In this document: one piece after another, positions 1-7,338 of the stretch
How the letters are laid out: each line of letters begins with the position of its first letter
How positions within the stretch are numbered: position 1 is the first letter of the stretch
From: Planctomycetota bacterium
GTDB lineage: Bacteria; Planctomycetota; UBA1135
Assembly: GCA_021776925.1 (NCBI GenBank)
Contig: JAJFFB010000016.1
Span: forward strand, 62,001-126,000
DNA: 64,000 nucleotides
Direction of reading: 5' to 3'
Made by a program: the position numbers and the translations under genes
The notes under the pieces: model-generated
Told to the model about the DNA's origin: nothing
Database searches by the model: none
What the model saw: the letters and a program-made list of their open reading frames with translations, nothing else

Positions 1-1
1 C

Positions 2-901
2 CAGCACACCGGTTTCGGCAACCTATTGGGACCGCTGCTGCTGCTGCTGCTGCCCGGCATGCTCGGCCTGCTGCGTCTTCCCAGGAGCGGGCGCCCGATG
101 TGGATGTTCGCCTTCGTACTCACCGCCGCCGCCTTGCTGGTGGCGCGTCTGCCGTGGGGCAACGAGTACAAACTGGCGCGGCTGGCTGGGGTGCTGTGGG
201 CGCTGCCGGTCGGGGTGTGGGCTGCCCAGTGCATCGCCGTGGCACATCAACAAGGCCGCCGCATGCCGGCGCTGCTGCCGTTGGCGTTGCTGGCGGTGAG
301 CCTGCCGACCACAGTGTTGTGTGCGACCGCCTACGTACGTTGGGGGGGGGGCAACACCGCGCCGCTGATCACCCATGTTGGCGGACGCCTGCAGGTGCGC
401 GCCTCCAGCTCTGCCGAGGTCCTGCCCGCCGCCATTGCGGCCGCCGAGGCAACGGCCCCAGCGGATGCGGTGCTGTTGCTGCACCCCTTTCAACCCGGAA
501 CCCGCGCCGACGGGGGCGTCGTCCAGGGCAATGCCCTGGCGCCGGTGTTCCACCACCCGCTGGACTACGACCACCCGCAGATCCATAACGACCGGCTGCC
601 CGATCTGCGCACCCGTCTGGACCAGGCCGCGCTGTTCTGGGTCGGCACCCTGTGGGGTGGCGGCGAAGCCCCTGCGGCCGGGACCACGCCCGGCGGAATG
701 GAACGATCGGGGGGTGCCTTGCAGTCGATTCGCGAGCGCCACCGCACCCGGCCCTTGCTGGTGCTGGCTCCGCCGCAGACGCTGCCGCAGGCGCTCAAAT
801 TGTTGCGCGCACAGGGCGAACCACGCGCCACGGCGAACGGCTTCAGCTTGTGGCTGCTCCCGGCGCTGGACCCGCCCCGGCCAGACTCAGACGGATACTG
901 A
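2..901 (+). CDS. C-terminal part of a membrane protein, 5' end outside window
   Basis: The frame is open from the first complete codon of the window, so the ORF-track start (a TTG at 26) is probably internal and the gene begins upstream. The visible 299 residues start with a Leu-rich membrane segment, followed by about three more hydrophobic helices up to roughly residue 120, then a soluble C-terminal domain of about 180 residues. A conserved-looking WGNEYK segment lies between helices. The layout resembles the end of polytopic glycosyltransferase-like planctomycete proteins, but no catalytic motif is visible and I do not assign a function. Its last 59 bases overlap the 3' end of convergent comM. 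A run of 10 G (342-351) encodes part of WGGG. Confidence 0.6.
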   Translation, partial: QHTGFGNLLGPLLLLLLPGMLGLLRLPRSGRPMWMFAFVLTAAALLVARLPWGNEYKLARLAGVLWALPVGVWAAQCIAVAHQQGRRMPALLPLALLAVSLPTTVLCATAYVRWGGGNTAPLITHVGGRLQVRASSSAEVLPAAIAAAEATAPADAVLLLHPFQPGTRADGGVVQGNALAPVFHHPLDYDHPQIHNDRLPDLRTRLDQAALFWVGTLWGGGEAPAAGTTPGGMERSGGALQSIRERHRTRPLLVLAPPQTLPQALKLLRAQGEPRATANGFSLWLLPALDPPRPDSDGY

Positions 902-2423
902 GCGCCTGCAACAGGTGCGTGCGCTGAATAGAATCACTGTCATCGAGGTCGGCGAGAGTGCGTGCGACGCGCAAGGCGCGCAGGGTGCCGCGGCCGCTGA
1001 GGCTGAGGCGTTCGGCGGCGAGATGCAGCGCGGCTGCAGCATTGGGATTGACCCCGAGCTGGCGCAGCTGTTCGAGGCTGGCGTCGCCGGCCGGGCCGCA
1101 GGATGCCTGCGCGATACGCCGGCGCTGGCGCGCGCGCGCCACCTCCATTTGCGCGCGCACCTCTTCGTCGTGGGGGGGGGTGGGCTCGCCTTGCAATTGC
1201 TCGGCGGCCACTGGTCCCATTTCGACCAGCAGATCGAAGCGGTCGAGCAACGGTCCGCTGGTGCGCAGCTGATAGGCCGACAGCCGCGCCGGGGTGCACT
1301 GGCACGGCACCGTCGGATGAGTGGCGAAGCCACACGGGCATGGATTGCGCGTGGCCACCAGCAGGACCCGTGCGGGAAAGCGCGCCCATTCGCGCGCGCG
1401 CTGTAAACGCACCTCGCCCTCTTCCAGGGGTTGGCGCAAGCCCTCGAGCACCGGCCGCGCGAATTCGGGCAGTTCGTCGAGGAACAGCACCCCACCGTGG
1501 GCGCGCGCGATCTCGCCCGGGCGCAGCGGCGCTCCGCCGCCGAGCATGCCCTGCGCGGAAACCGTCGGGTGCGGGGCGCGCAGTGGCGGACGCAGGCCGT
1601 GCGGATGCACCGGGCCGAGCTGCGCTTCGATCTGCGCGAGTTCGAGCGTGGTGGTTTCGTCGAGCGGCGGCAGCAAAGCGGGAATGCGCCGCGCCAGCAG
1701 GCTTTTGCCGGTGCCGGGAGGACCCTGCAGCAGCAAAGGGTGACGGCCGGTGGCGCACAGCACCGCGGCCTTGCGCGCCTGTGTCTGGCCGCGCACGTCG
1801 TCGAGGCGCAGTTCGACTCCGTGTGCTGCCGCCGGGGGCGGCTGCGGCCGAGGTTGGGCGTTGCATTCCTGGTGGCCTTGCAGGAAATCAATCACCGCGC
1901 CGAGGTCGCGCAGGGCGAAGGCGGCGATGCCTGGAGCCATGGCGGCCTCTTCGACTGCTTCGGGGGCGGTGATCACCTGGCGGATGCCCTTACGCAGCGC
2001 GCACATCGTCGCCAAAAGGGTGCCGCGGGCGGGTGGGCGCAGGCGCCCGGCCAGATCGAGCTCGGCGAGGAAGAGGGTGCGGCCCGACCACGCGCGCAGA
2101 TGCCCTTGCGCTTGCAGGAGTGACACCGCCAGGGCCAGATCCAGGGGCAGGCCGGACTTTGGCAACTGCGCCGGGATCAGGTTGAACAGGGTCTTGCCGT
2201 GGGGGTACTCATAGCCATGACTGGCCAGAGCGGCGGGCAGGCGCTCGCGGGCTTCGCGCGCCACGGCGTCGGCCATGCCGACCAGAATGGTGCGCTGCAA
2301 CCCGCGGCCGAGCAGGGTTTCGACCCCCACCAGTCGTGCGCTGCCGCCGAAGAGCGTTGCCCCGAAGACTGCCTGATCCACTCTTGCTAGACGCGCCCAG
2401 CCGCTTCGGGTTACCGCGGCCAC
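843..2423 (-). CDS. comM: ComM/YifB-family Mg-chelatase-like AAA+ ATPase
   Basis: This is a YifB/ComM-type protein of about 526 residues, the usual family length. An N-terminal Lon-protease-like fold (FGATLFGG...) is followed by the ATPase core with Walker A GPPGTGKS near residue 236 and Walker B FLDELPEF near residue 316, then the Mg-chelatase C-terminal helical domain with an LSGRGTLRALRVARTLADL-like segment. ComM is known as a hexameric helicase that promotes branch migration during natural transformation. The ORF track extends the protein far upstream through comEC. I chose the GTG at 2423, which overlaps the comEC stop by 13 bases; a GTG at 2381 is the alternative. The overlap suggests co-translation with comEC. 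A 9-base C run on the coding strand (1172-1180) encodes PTPP. Confidence 0.88.
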   Translation of the reverse strand: MAAVTRSGWARLARVDQAVFGATLFGGSARLVGVETLLGRGLQRTILVGMADAVAREARERLPAALASHGYEYPHGKTLFNLIPAQLPKSGLPLDLALAVSLLQAQGHLRAWSGRTLFLAELDLAGRLRPPARGTLLATMCALRKGIRQVITAPEAVEEAAMAPGIAAFALRDLGAVIDFLQGHQECNAQPRPQPPPAAAHGVELRLDDVRGQTQARKAAVLCATGRHPLLLQGPPGTGKSLLARRIPALLPPLDETTTLELAQIEAQLGPVHPHGLRPPLRAPHPTVSAQGMLGGGAPLRPGEIARAHGGVLFLDELPEFARPVLEGLRQPLEEGEVRLQRAREWARFPARVLLVATRNPCPCGFATHPTVPCQCTPARLSAYQLRTSGPLLDRFDLLVEMGPVAAEQLQGEPTPPHDEEVRAQMEVARARQRRRIAQASCGPAGDASLEQLRQLGVNPNAAAALHLAAERLSLSGRGTLRALRVARTLADLDDSDSIQRTHLLQALSIRLSLAGAGPAPGAATS

Positions 2424-4612
2424 ACCAGCGCCCCGCGGAGCGTGGTCTGCCAGCGCAGGCCGCGGCGCTCGAGCAGCGGGCGCACCGGTAAGGGCCGGTC
2501 GCGGCGCGCGCACGAGATCCAGCACAGGCGCGGCTGCAGGCGCTCCAGCAGCGCCGGCACGCCGTCGGTGGTCAGGCCGTGGTGAGGCAGCAACAACACC
2601 TCGAGCGGCTCTGGGTGCAGGCGCTCGCCCAACTCCTCGAGGGCCTTGCCATAGGGATCGCCGAGCAGCAGCAGGCGGCCGCCGAGGCCATTGACTTCCA
2701 GGGCCTGGCCGCCGGCGTTGGCCTCTCCAGGCAGCGGAGCCACCCCATGGAGCAGGCGCACCCGCCACGGCGCCAGCCCGTGGATCGTGGCCTCGTCACC
2801 GGGCGGACAATCCAAGGTCTCGACTTCTTGCCACGCCTTCCAGGTGTCTACTCCGCTGCGGTGGTCCCAATCCATGTGGCTGAGGACCAGACGGTCCGGG
2901 GGCCACCAGTTGCGGCGGTTGAGGAAGGGCAGCAGGATGCGCTCGATCAGGGCGTCGGGCGGCCGTTCGCGCGATCCGATGTCGAAGACCAGGCTGCGGC
3001 GGTGGCCGGCGACGACCACCAGCAGGCCGTGGTCCACCGGCAGGCAGGCCACCCCGGGGATACGGGCGACCGGCCACAGCAGGACCACGCCGGCGCACGC
3101 CGCGACCCAGGCGCCGCGCCAGAGCCGACGCCGGCTGGCGCTGGCTGCGGCGAGCAGCACGCCCCAGGCGGCGACGGCAACCGCCGCGTCAGGCCACTGG
3201 GGCAACAGCATGGGAGTCGCCGGCAACGTGCAGACCGCGCCGAGCAAGCGGTCTTCCGCGCCGCCGAGCAGACCCAGGCTCCCGGCCGCGAGCGCGCCCA
3301 GCCACGGCAGCAGGGCGATCAGGCCGAGCACCAGACGCAGCGCCAGGAGCGGCACCATCAGCGGCGTCAGGAGGATGCTCCAGGGTTCGAGCGTGCCTTG
3401 AAAAGCGTGCAGCACTGGAGCGGTGGCGAGGAAGGCGGCGCATCCGGGTTGCAGCAAACGGCGGGTACGCGAGGAGGACGCAGGTGCCCGCCACAGCATC
3501 AGCCCGGCAGTGGCGCCATAGGACAAGAGGAAGCCGAGGCCCGCCGGACGCGCCGGCAGCAGCGCGGCTTCAGTCCATAACGCCGCAGCCCACAGACGCC
3601 AGCCCGGCACGCGCCCACCGCGCTGGGCGCACAGATCGCGCAGCGCGAGCGCGGTGCCGGCGCGCACCACCGCCGGCCCGGCCCCGGCGAGCAGTCCGCC
3701 GAGCAGCAGCGCGGGCCAGCGCAGCCGACGCAAAGGCGCGGGCAGGCTGCGGCGCAGCAGGGCATCCCACAGCCAGAAGTGCAGTCCCGAGACCGCCAGC
3801 AGATGGAGCAGTCCGAGGCGCCGGTAGAGCTGGCGGCGTGCGGGGACAAAAGCGTGGCGCTCGCCCAATAGGATGGCCTGGGCGTGCCCGCTCTCGCCCG
3901 GCGACAGGCGCAGGCTCAGTCGCTGGCGCAACCTGTGGCGCAGCTCATCCAGCGGCGCCAGCGAGGACGACCTGTGCAGATCGATCCAGGCGCCGCGTTG
4001 CAGGCGCGGGCGCTCTTGGCTGCCGGCGAGGATGCCGCAGCATTGCAACCATTGTCCGGGCCGTGGGGGCGGGCCGGGCTGGTGGCTGCTGAGGCCGAGG
4101 ACGAAGGACGCCGGCGCAATCGGCTGCCCGGCCAGGTCCTGCAACTGGTCCAGCAGGCCCCAGCCACCTCCGTTGGGGTGGGGCTGCCACGACAGCAACC
4201 GCCCCTGTACGCGGACCGGACGTGGATCGTCGAGCGGCGTCGGTGGGGGCGTCGGCTGGCCGCGCGCCCAGCCGAGCAAGGCGGCGCAGACCAGGAGGGC
4301 GGCCACCCGCGGCCAGCGGCGGCGGCCGGCGTGCTCCTGGCCCTGACCGCTAAACAACGCAGCCAGGGCGAGGAGCGCTCCCAGCCAGGCCGTGCCCTGC
4401 CATACCCCTTCGGTGCCCGCAGCGGCTTCGGCAGCCGCAGCGCCTTCGTCAGCCGCAGCGCCTTCGTCAGCCGCAGCGCCCTCGTCAGCCGCAGCGGCCT
4501 CGTCAGCCGCAGCGGCCTCGGCAGTTCCGGCGTTGGCGAGGAAACGGGCCAAGGCCGCAGCCAGATAGACCGCAGCCCCTGCCACGGCACCGTGGGTGGC
4601 CAGTTTTCCCAC
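2411..4612 (-). CDS. comEC: ComEC/Rec2-family DNA uptake channel with metallo-beta-lactamase domain
   Basis: 733 residues in the three-part ComEC order. First come N-terminal membrane helices and an OB-like region (VRVQGRLLSW). Next is the competence membrane domain, with LLHLLAVSGLHFWL near residue 265 and many helices to about residue 510. Last is a C-terminal metallo-beta-lactamase-like domain with the ComEC-type metal motif SHMDWDH near residue 579 and LLPHHG near 676. The protein forms the inner-membrane channel for single-stranded DNA in transformation; the C-terminal domain may act as a nuclease. The start is GTG at 4612, 48 bases from divergent coaD. An Ala/Asp/Glu repeat at about residues 31-60 (see repeat entry) is an oddity between the first two helices. 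Translation is probably coupled to comM downstream. Confidence 0.88.
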   Translation of the reverse strand: MGKLATHGAVAGAAVYLAAALARFLANAGTAEAAAADEAAAADEGAAADEGAAADEGAAAAEAAAGTEGVWQGTAWLGALLALAALFSGQGQEHAGRRRWPRVAALLVCAALLGWARGQPTPPPTPLDDPRPVRVQGRLLSWQPHPNGGGWGLLDQLQDLAGQPIAPASFVLGLSSHQPGPPPRPGQWLQCCGILAGSQERPRLQRGAWIDLHRSSSLAPLDELRHRLRQRLSLRLSPGESGHAQAILLGERHAFVPARRQLYRRLGLLHLLAVSGLHFWLWDALLRRSLPAPLRRLRWPALLLGGLLAGAGPAVVRAGTALALRDLCAQRGGRVPGWRLWAAALWTEAALLPARPAGLGFLLSYGATAGLMLWRAPASSSRTRRLLQPGCAAFLATAPVLHAFQGTLEPWSILLTPLMVPLLALRLVLGLIALLPWLGALAAGSLGLLGGAEDRLLGAVCTLPATPMLLPQWPDAAVAVAAWGVLLAAASASRRRLWRGAWVAACAGVVLLWPVARIPGVACLPVDHGLLVVVAGHRRSLVFDIGSRERPPDALIERILLPFLNRRNWWPPDRLVLSHMDWDHRSGVDTWKAWQEVETLDCPPGDEATIHGLAPWRVRLLHGVAPLPGEANAGGQALEVNGLGGRLLLLGDPYGKALEELGERLHPEPLEVLLLPHHGLTTDGVPALLERLQPRLCWISCARRDRPLPVRPLLERRGLRWQTTLRGALVWPR
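4433..4522. repeat. Five tandem 18-bp units inside comEC
   Basis: The unit AGCCGCAGCGCCTTCGTC is repeated five times head to tail, with one or two substitutions in the last three copies. On the minus strand it encodes Ala/Asp/Glu/Gly six-residue blocks (AAADEG) in ComEC. The period is a multiple of three, so copy-number change would keep the frame. Confidence 0.9.
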
Positions 4613-4647
4613 ATAGAAAGGACGCCTGCGCCGCGCTCAGGTGACCC

Positions 4648-4660
4648 TAGAATCCGGCTC
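4648..4660 (+). promoter_or_regulatory. Leaderless-type promoter of coaD
   Basis: TAGAAT (4648-4653) within CTAGAATCC lies 7 bases before the ATG of coaD, so transcription would start at or next to the start codon. There is no Shine-Dalgarno sequence and no clear -35. The same motif and spacing recur before other genes in the window. Confidence 0.55.
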
Positions 4661-5149
4661 ATGGCCGAACCCGCGCGCGCCCTTTACCCGGGCACCTTTG
4701 ATCCTCCGACCCTGGGCCACGTCGACCTGATCCGGCGTGGCGTCGAATTGTTCGGCGGCCTGGTGGTGGCGGTGGCCAATAACAACACCAAGCAGCCGCT
4801 GTTCAGCGCCGAGGAGCGCATGGACATGTTGCGTGGCGAGGTCGCCGACCTGCCGGTCGAGATCGAGTACTTCCGCGGCCTGGTGGTCGAACACGCGCGC
4901 GACCGCGGCCTCAGCATTATTCTGCGCGGCGTGCGTACGGTGTCTGATTTCGAATACGAATACCAGATGGCGATGACCAACCGGGTGCTCGAAGCCACCA
5001 TCGAAACCGCTTTCGTGATGCCGTCGGAGGCCTTCTCCTACCTTTCCAGCCGCCTGATCAAAGAGGTCTACGCGGCCGGCGGTGAACTGCGGCGCTTCCT
5101 GCCGCAGGCGGTGCACGATGCTCTGGTCGCGCGCCTGGCCCGTACCTGA
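4661..5149 (+). CDS. coaD: Phosphopantetheine adenylyltransferase
   Basis: 162 residues, the normal CoaD length. It transfers AMP from ATP to 4'-phosphopantetheine to make dephospho-CoA in coenzyme A synthesis, in the cytoplasm. The nucleotidyltransferase start YPGTFDPPTLGH (residues 8-19) carries the T/HxGH-type motif, and later family segments are visible: LRGVRTVSDFEYEYQMA and SSRLIKE. The ATG at 4661 gives the family N-terminus; the track ORF begining at 3884 is a read-through of the comEC antisense frame. ridA follows after 10 bases. Confidence 0.95.
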   Translation: MAEPARALYPGTFDPPTLGHVDLIRRGVELFGGLVVAVANNNTKQPLFSAEERMDMLRGEVADLPVEIEYFRGLVVEHARDRGLSIILRGVRTVSDFEYEYQMAMTNRVLEATIETAFVMPSEAFSYLSSRLIKEVYAAGGELRRFLPQAVHDALVARLART

Positions 5150-5159
5150 ATCCGAACCC

Positions 5160-5534
5160 ATGCACCAAGTCCACACCGACGATGCCCCGGCCGCAATCGG
5201 CCCTTACAGCCAGGCCGTGATCAGTGACGGGCTGCTGTTCACCAGCGGCCAGATCGCGCTGTCCCCTGACGGCAGCTTTATCGCCGGCGACGTCATTGCC
5301 CAGGCGCAGCAGGTCTTCGCCAACCTCGACGCGGTGCTGCTGGCCTCTGGTTGCCGCCGCGACACGGTGGTCAAGGCCACCGTCTATCTCGCCGACATGG
5401 CCGACTTCCCGCGCGTCAACGAGGTCTACGCCGAGTTCTTCGGCGCGCATCGGCCGGCGCGATCCACCGTACAGGCCGCTGGGCTGCCCAAAGGCGCCGC
5501 CATCGAAATCGACCTGATCGCGCGGGTGCCTTAG
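5160..5534 (+). CDS. ridA: RidA/YjgF/Rid-family reactive imine deaminase
   Basis: 124 residues, typical for the Rid family, which hydrolyses reactive enamine/imine intermediates released by PLP enzymes. The N-terminal PAAIGPYSQAV, the central SGQIAL, and the C-terminal RSTVQAAGLPKGAAIEID containing the conserved arginine are all present. The ATG at 5160 matches the family N-terminus; the longer track ORF starting at 5082 runs inside coaD. It lies 10 bases after coaD and is probably co-transcribed. Its stop codon sits in the outer copy of a 42-bp duplication shared with the end of the convergent permease gene. Confidence 0.93.
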   Translation: MHQVHTDDAPAAIGPYSQAVISDGLLFTSGQIALSPDGSFIAGDVIAQAQQVFANLDAVLLASGCRRDTVVKATVYLADMADFPRVNEVYAEFFGAHRPARSTVQAAGLPKGAAIEIDLIARVP

Positions 5535-5596
5535 GCGGCGTCGCGCAGGCGGTCAGGCTGTCGCGCCGACGGCTAGGCGGCGTCGCGCAGGTGGTC
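5532..5596. repeat. 42-bp-offset direct repeat at the ridA / permease junction
   Basis: A 23-base segment beginning TAGGCGGCGTCGCGCAGG occurs at 5532-5554 and again at 5574-5596 with one mismatch. The inner copy encodes the last residues (HLRDAA-stop) of the minus-strand permease; the outer copy provides the ridA stop codon. It looks like a local 42-bp tandem duplication of the permease 3' end. Confidence 0.7.
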
Positions 5597-6424
5597 GCCG
5601 ATCACGTTGAGGCTGAGCAGGGTCAGCGCCAGGGCGGTGGCCGGCACGCCGAGCAGCCAGGCGCTGTCGACCAGCGGATTGAGCGCCGCCAGGCCCTCGC
5701 TGGCGAGCAGTCCCCAGCTCACCGCCGGCGGGTCGACGCCGAGGCCGAGGAAGCTGAGGAAGGCCTCCATTAACACCACGCGTGGCACCGTCAGGGTCAG
5801 CATCACCAGCGCGGCGGGCACCAGATTGGGCAGGAAGTGGCGGCGCAGCAGGCGAGGGTTGCCGGCGCCGCTGGTGCGCGCGGCTTCGACAAAGGCCGCG
5901 GCGCGCAGTTTCAACGCCTCGGCGCGGGCGACGCGCGCGGTGGGCAGCCAGAACAGGCAACCTACGGCGACGAAAAAGACCTGAATGCGGCCGATGCCGA
6001 CCGCTTCCAACTCGCCGCGGTACTCCTGCAGGATCGAGAGCAGGAATAGGACCACCACCACCAACGGCAGGCCTTCGAGCAGGTCGGCAAGGCGCATCAG
6101 CAAGCGGTCGACGCGGCCGCCCTTGAGCCCCGCCCAGGCGCCATAGGGCAGGCCCACGGCGAGGGCCACCGCGCTGCCCAGCAGACCGACCAGCAGCGAG
6201 ATGCGCGCTCCCCATAAGGTGCGCGCGAGCAGGTCGCGACCCTTGGAATCGGTGCCCAGCACCGGGGCCTGGGTCCATTGCGGCGCCACCAGGCGCTGGC
6301 CGAAGTCCATCTCGCCCGGGTCGGCCAAAGGCAGCCACGGCGCCGCCAGGGCCGCCGCGCCCAGCAGCACCAGGAAGAGGACGGCCAGACGCAGGCCCCA
6401 GCGGCGGCGCGGCGGCGGCTTCAT
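5573..6424 (-). CDS. Peptide-type ABC transporter permease, DppC/OppC-like
   Basis: 283 residues with an N-terminal membrane anchor, a periplasmic stretch containing the DppC hallmark LGTDSKGRDLLARTLWGAR (near residues 55-75), and a five-helix permease domain with the EAA-loop segment EAARTSGAGNPRLLRRHFLPNL. It forms the translocation pore with the DppB-like subunit. The ATG at 6424 overlaps the stop of the preceding permease by 4 bases (ATGA), which suggests translational coupling. The track ORF extending to 7165 is an artefact of reading upstream in the wrong frame of dppB. Substrate (di/oligopeptide, nickel or other) cannot be told from the sequence. Confidence 0.9.
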   Translation of the reverse strand: MKPPPRRRWGLRLAVLFLVLLGAAALAAPWLPLADPGEMDFGQRLVAPQWTQAPVLGTDSKGRDLLARTLWGARISLLVGLLGSAVALAVGLPYGAWAGLKGGRVDRLLMRLADLLEGLPLVVVVLFLLSILQEYRGELEAVGIGRIQVFFVAVGCLFWLPTARVARAEALKLRAAAFVEAARTSGAGNPRLLRRHFLPNLVPAALVMLTLTVPRVVLMEAFLSFLGLGVDPPAVSWGLLASEGLAALNPLVDSAWLLGVPATALALTLLSLNVIGDHLRDAA

Positions 6425-7338
6425 GACAGGCTTTGGATGCGTGGGTCGAGGCGCCGCAGCAGCAGGTCGGTGGCGAAGGTCATCAGGCCGAGCAGCGCCG
6501 TGTAGCTGACGGTGATGCCCAAGGCGAGGGTGTAGTCGCGGTTCAACGCCGCCTGCACAAAGTGCGCGCCGAGGCCGGGGAGGGCGAAGACCTGCTCGAT
6601 CACCAGGCTGCCGGTGAGCAGGCCGGCTGCGGCGGGGCCGAGGAAGGCCATCACCGGCACCAGTGCCTGGGGCAGCACGTGGCAGCGCATCAGGCGCGCT
6701 TCCGCCACGCCCTTGGCACGGGCGACGCGCACCGCATCGCTGTCCATCACCTCGAGCGCGGCGGTGCGGGTGAGGCGCGCCAGCTGCGCGGCAAAGGGCA
6801 GTCCCAGACATATGCATGGCATCAGCAGATGGCGCCAGCCACCGCTGCCGGCCGGCGGCAGCCAGCCGAGGCGGAAGGTGAACAGCGCAATGGCGGCGCC
6901 GGCGAGAACGAAATTCGGCAGCGACAGCGCCAGCGTGCTCGCCGCGAGAACGCCGCGGTCGGCGAACCGTCCGCGGCGGCGCGCGGCGAGCAAGCCCAGC
7001 GGCAGACCCAGCAGCAGCGCGGTGGTGAGTCCGCCGAGGCCGAGGCCCAGCGAAACCGGCAGCGCCTGGCGCAGGATCGTGCCGACCTCGGTGTCGCGAT
7101 AACTCATCGAAGGGCCGAAATCGCCGATCAGTGCGCCGCCGAGAGCGCGTTGATATTGGCGCCACAGCGGCTCGTCAAGGTGGTATTCGGCGCGCAAGGC
7201 CGCCTCCACCGCCGGGGCAAAAGTGCGGTCGCCGTCGAAGGGGCCGCCGCGCGCCGCGCGCACCAGCAGAAAGGCCAGCGCGTGCACCGCGAGCAGCGTC
7301 AGCAGCAGCGCCGCCAGCCTTCGCAGCAGCGCGTTCAT
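6421..7338 (-). CDS. Peptide-type ABC transporter permease, DppB/OppB-like
   Basis: 305 residues with an N-terminal transmembrane anchor, then the DppB-type periplasmic region (YHLDEPLWRQYQRALGGALIGDFGPS) and the inner-membrane permease domain including EAA-loop residues VRVARAKGVAEARLMRCHVLPQA. It pairs with the DppC-like subunit to form the channel of a type I importer for peptides or similar ligands. It overlaps the solute-binding protein gene upstream by 4 bases (ATGA) and the DppC-like gene downstream by 4 bases, so the three genes form one translationally coupled operon. Confidence 0.9.
   Translation of the reverse strand: MNALLRRLAALLLTLLAVHALAFLLVRAARGGPFDGDRTFAPAVEAALRAEYHLDEPLWRQYQRALGGALIGDFGPSMSYRDTEVGTILRQALPVSLGLGLGGLTTALLLGLPLGLLAARRRGRFADRGVLAASTLALSLPNFVLAGAAIALFTFRLGWLPPAGSGGWRHLLMPCICLGLPFAAQLARLTRTAALEVMDSDAVRVARAKGVAEARLMRCHVLPQALVPVMAFLGPAAAGLLTGSLVIEQVFALPGLGAHFVQAALNRDYTLALGITVSYTALLGLMTFATDLLLRRLDPRIQSLS

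Noticed and set aside
926-933. AATAGAATCAC inside comM resembling the promoter motif
   Set aside because: It lies within the comM coding sequence and no gene starts 6-20 bases downstream.
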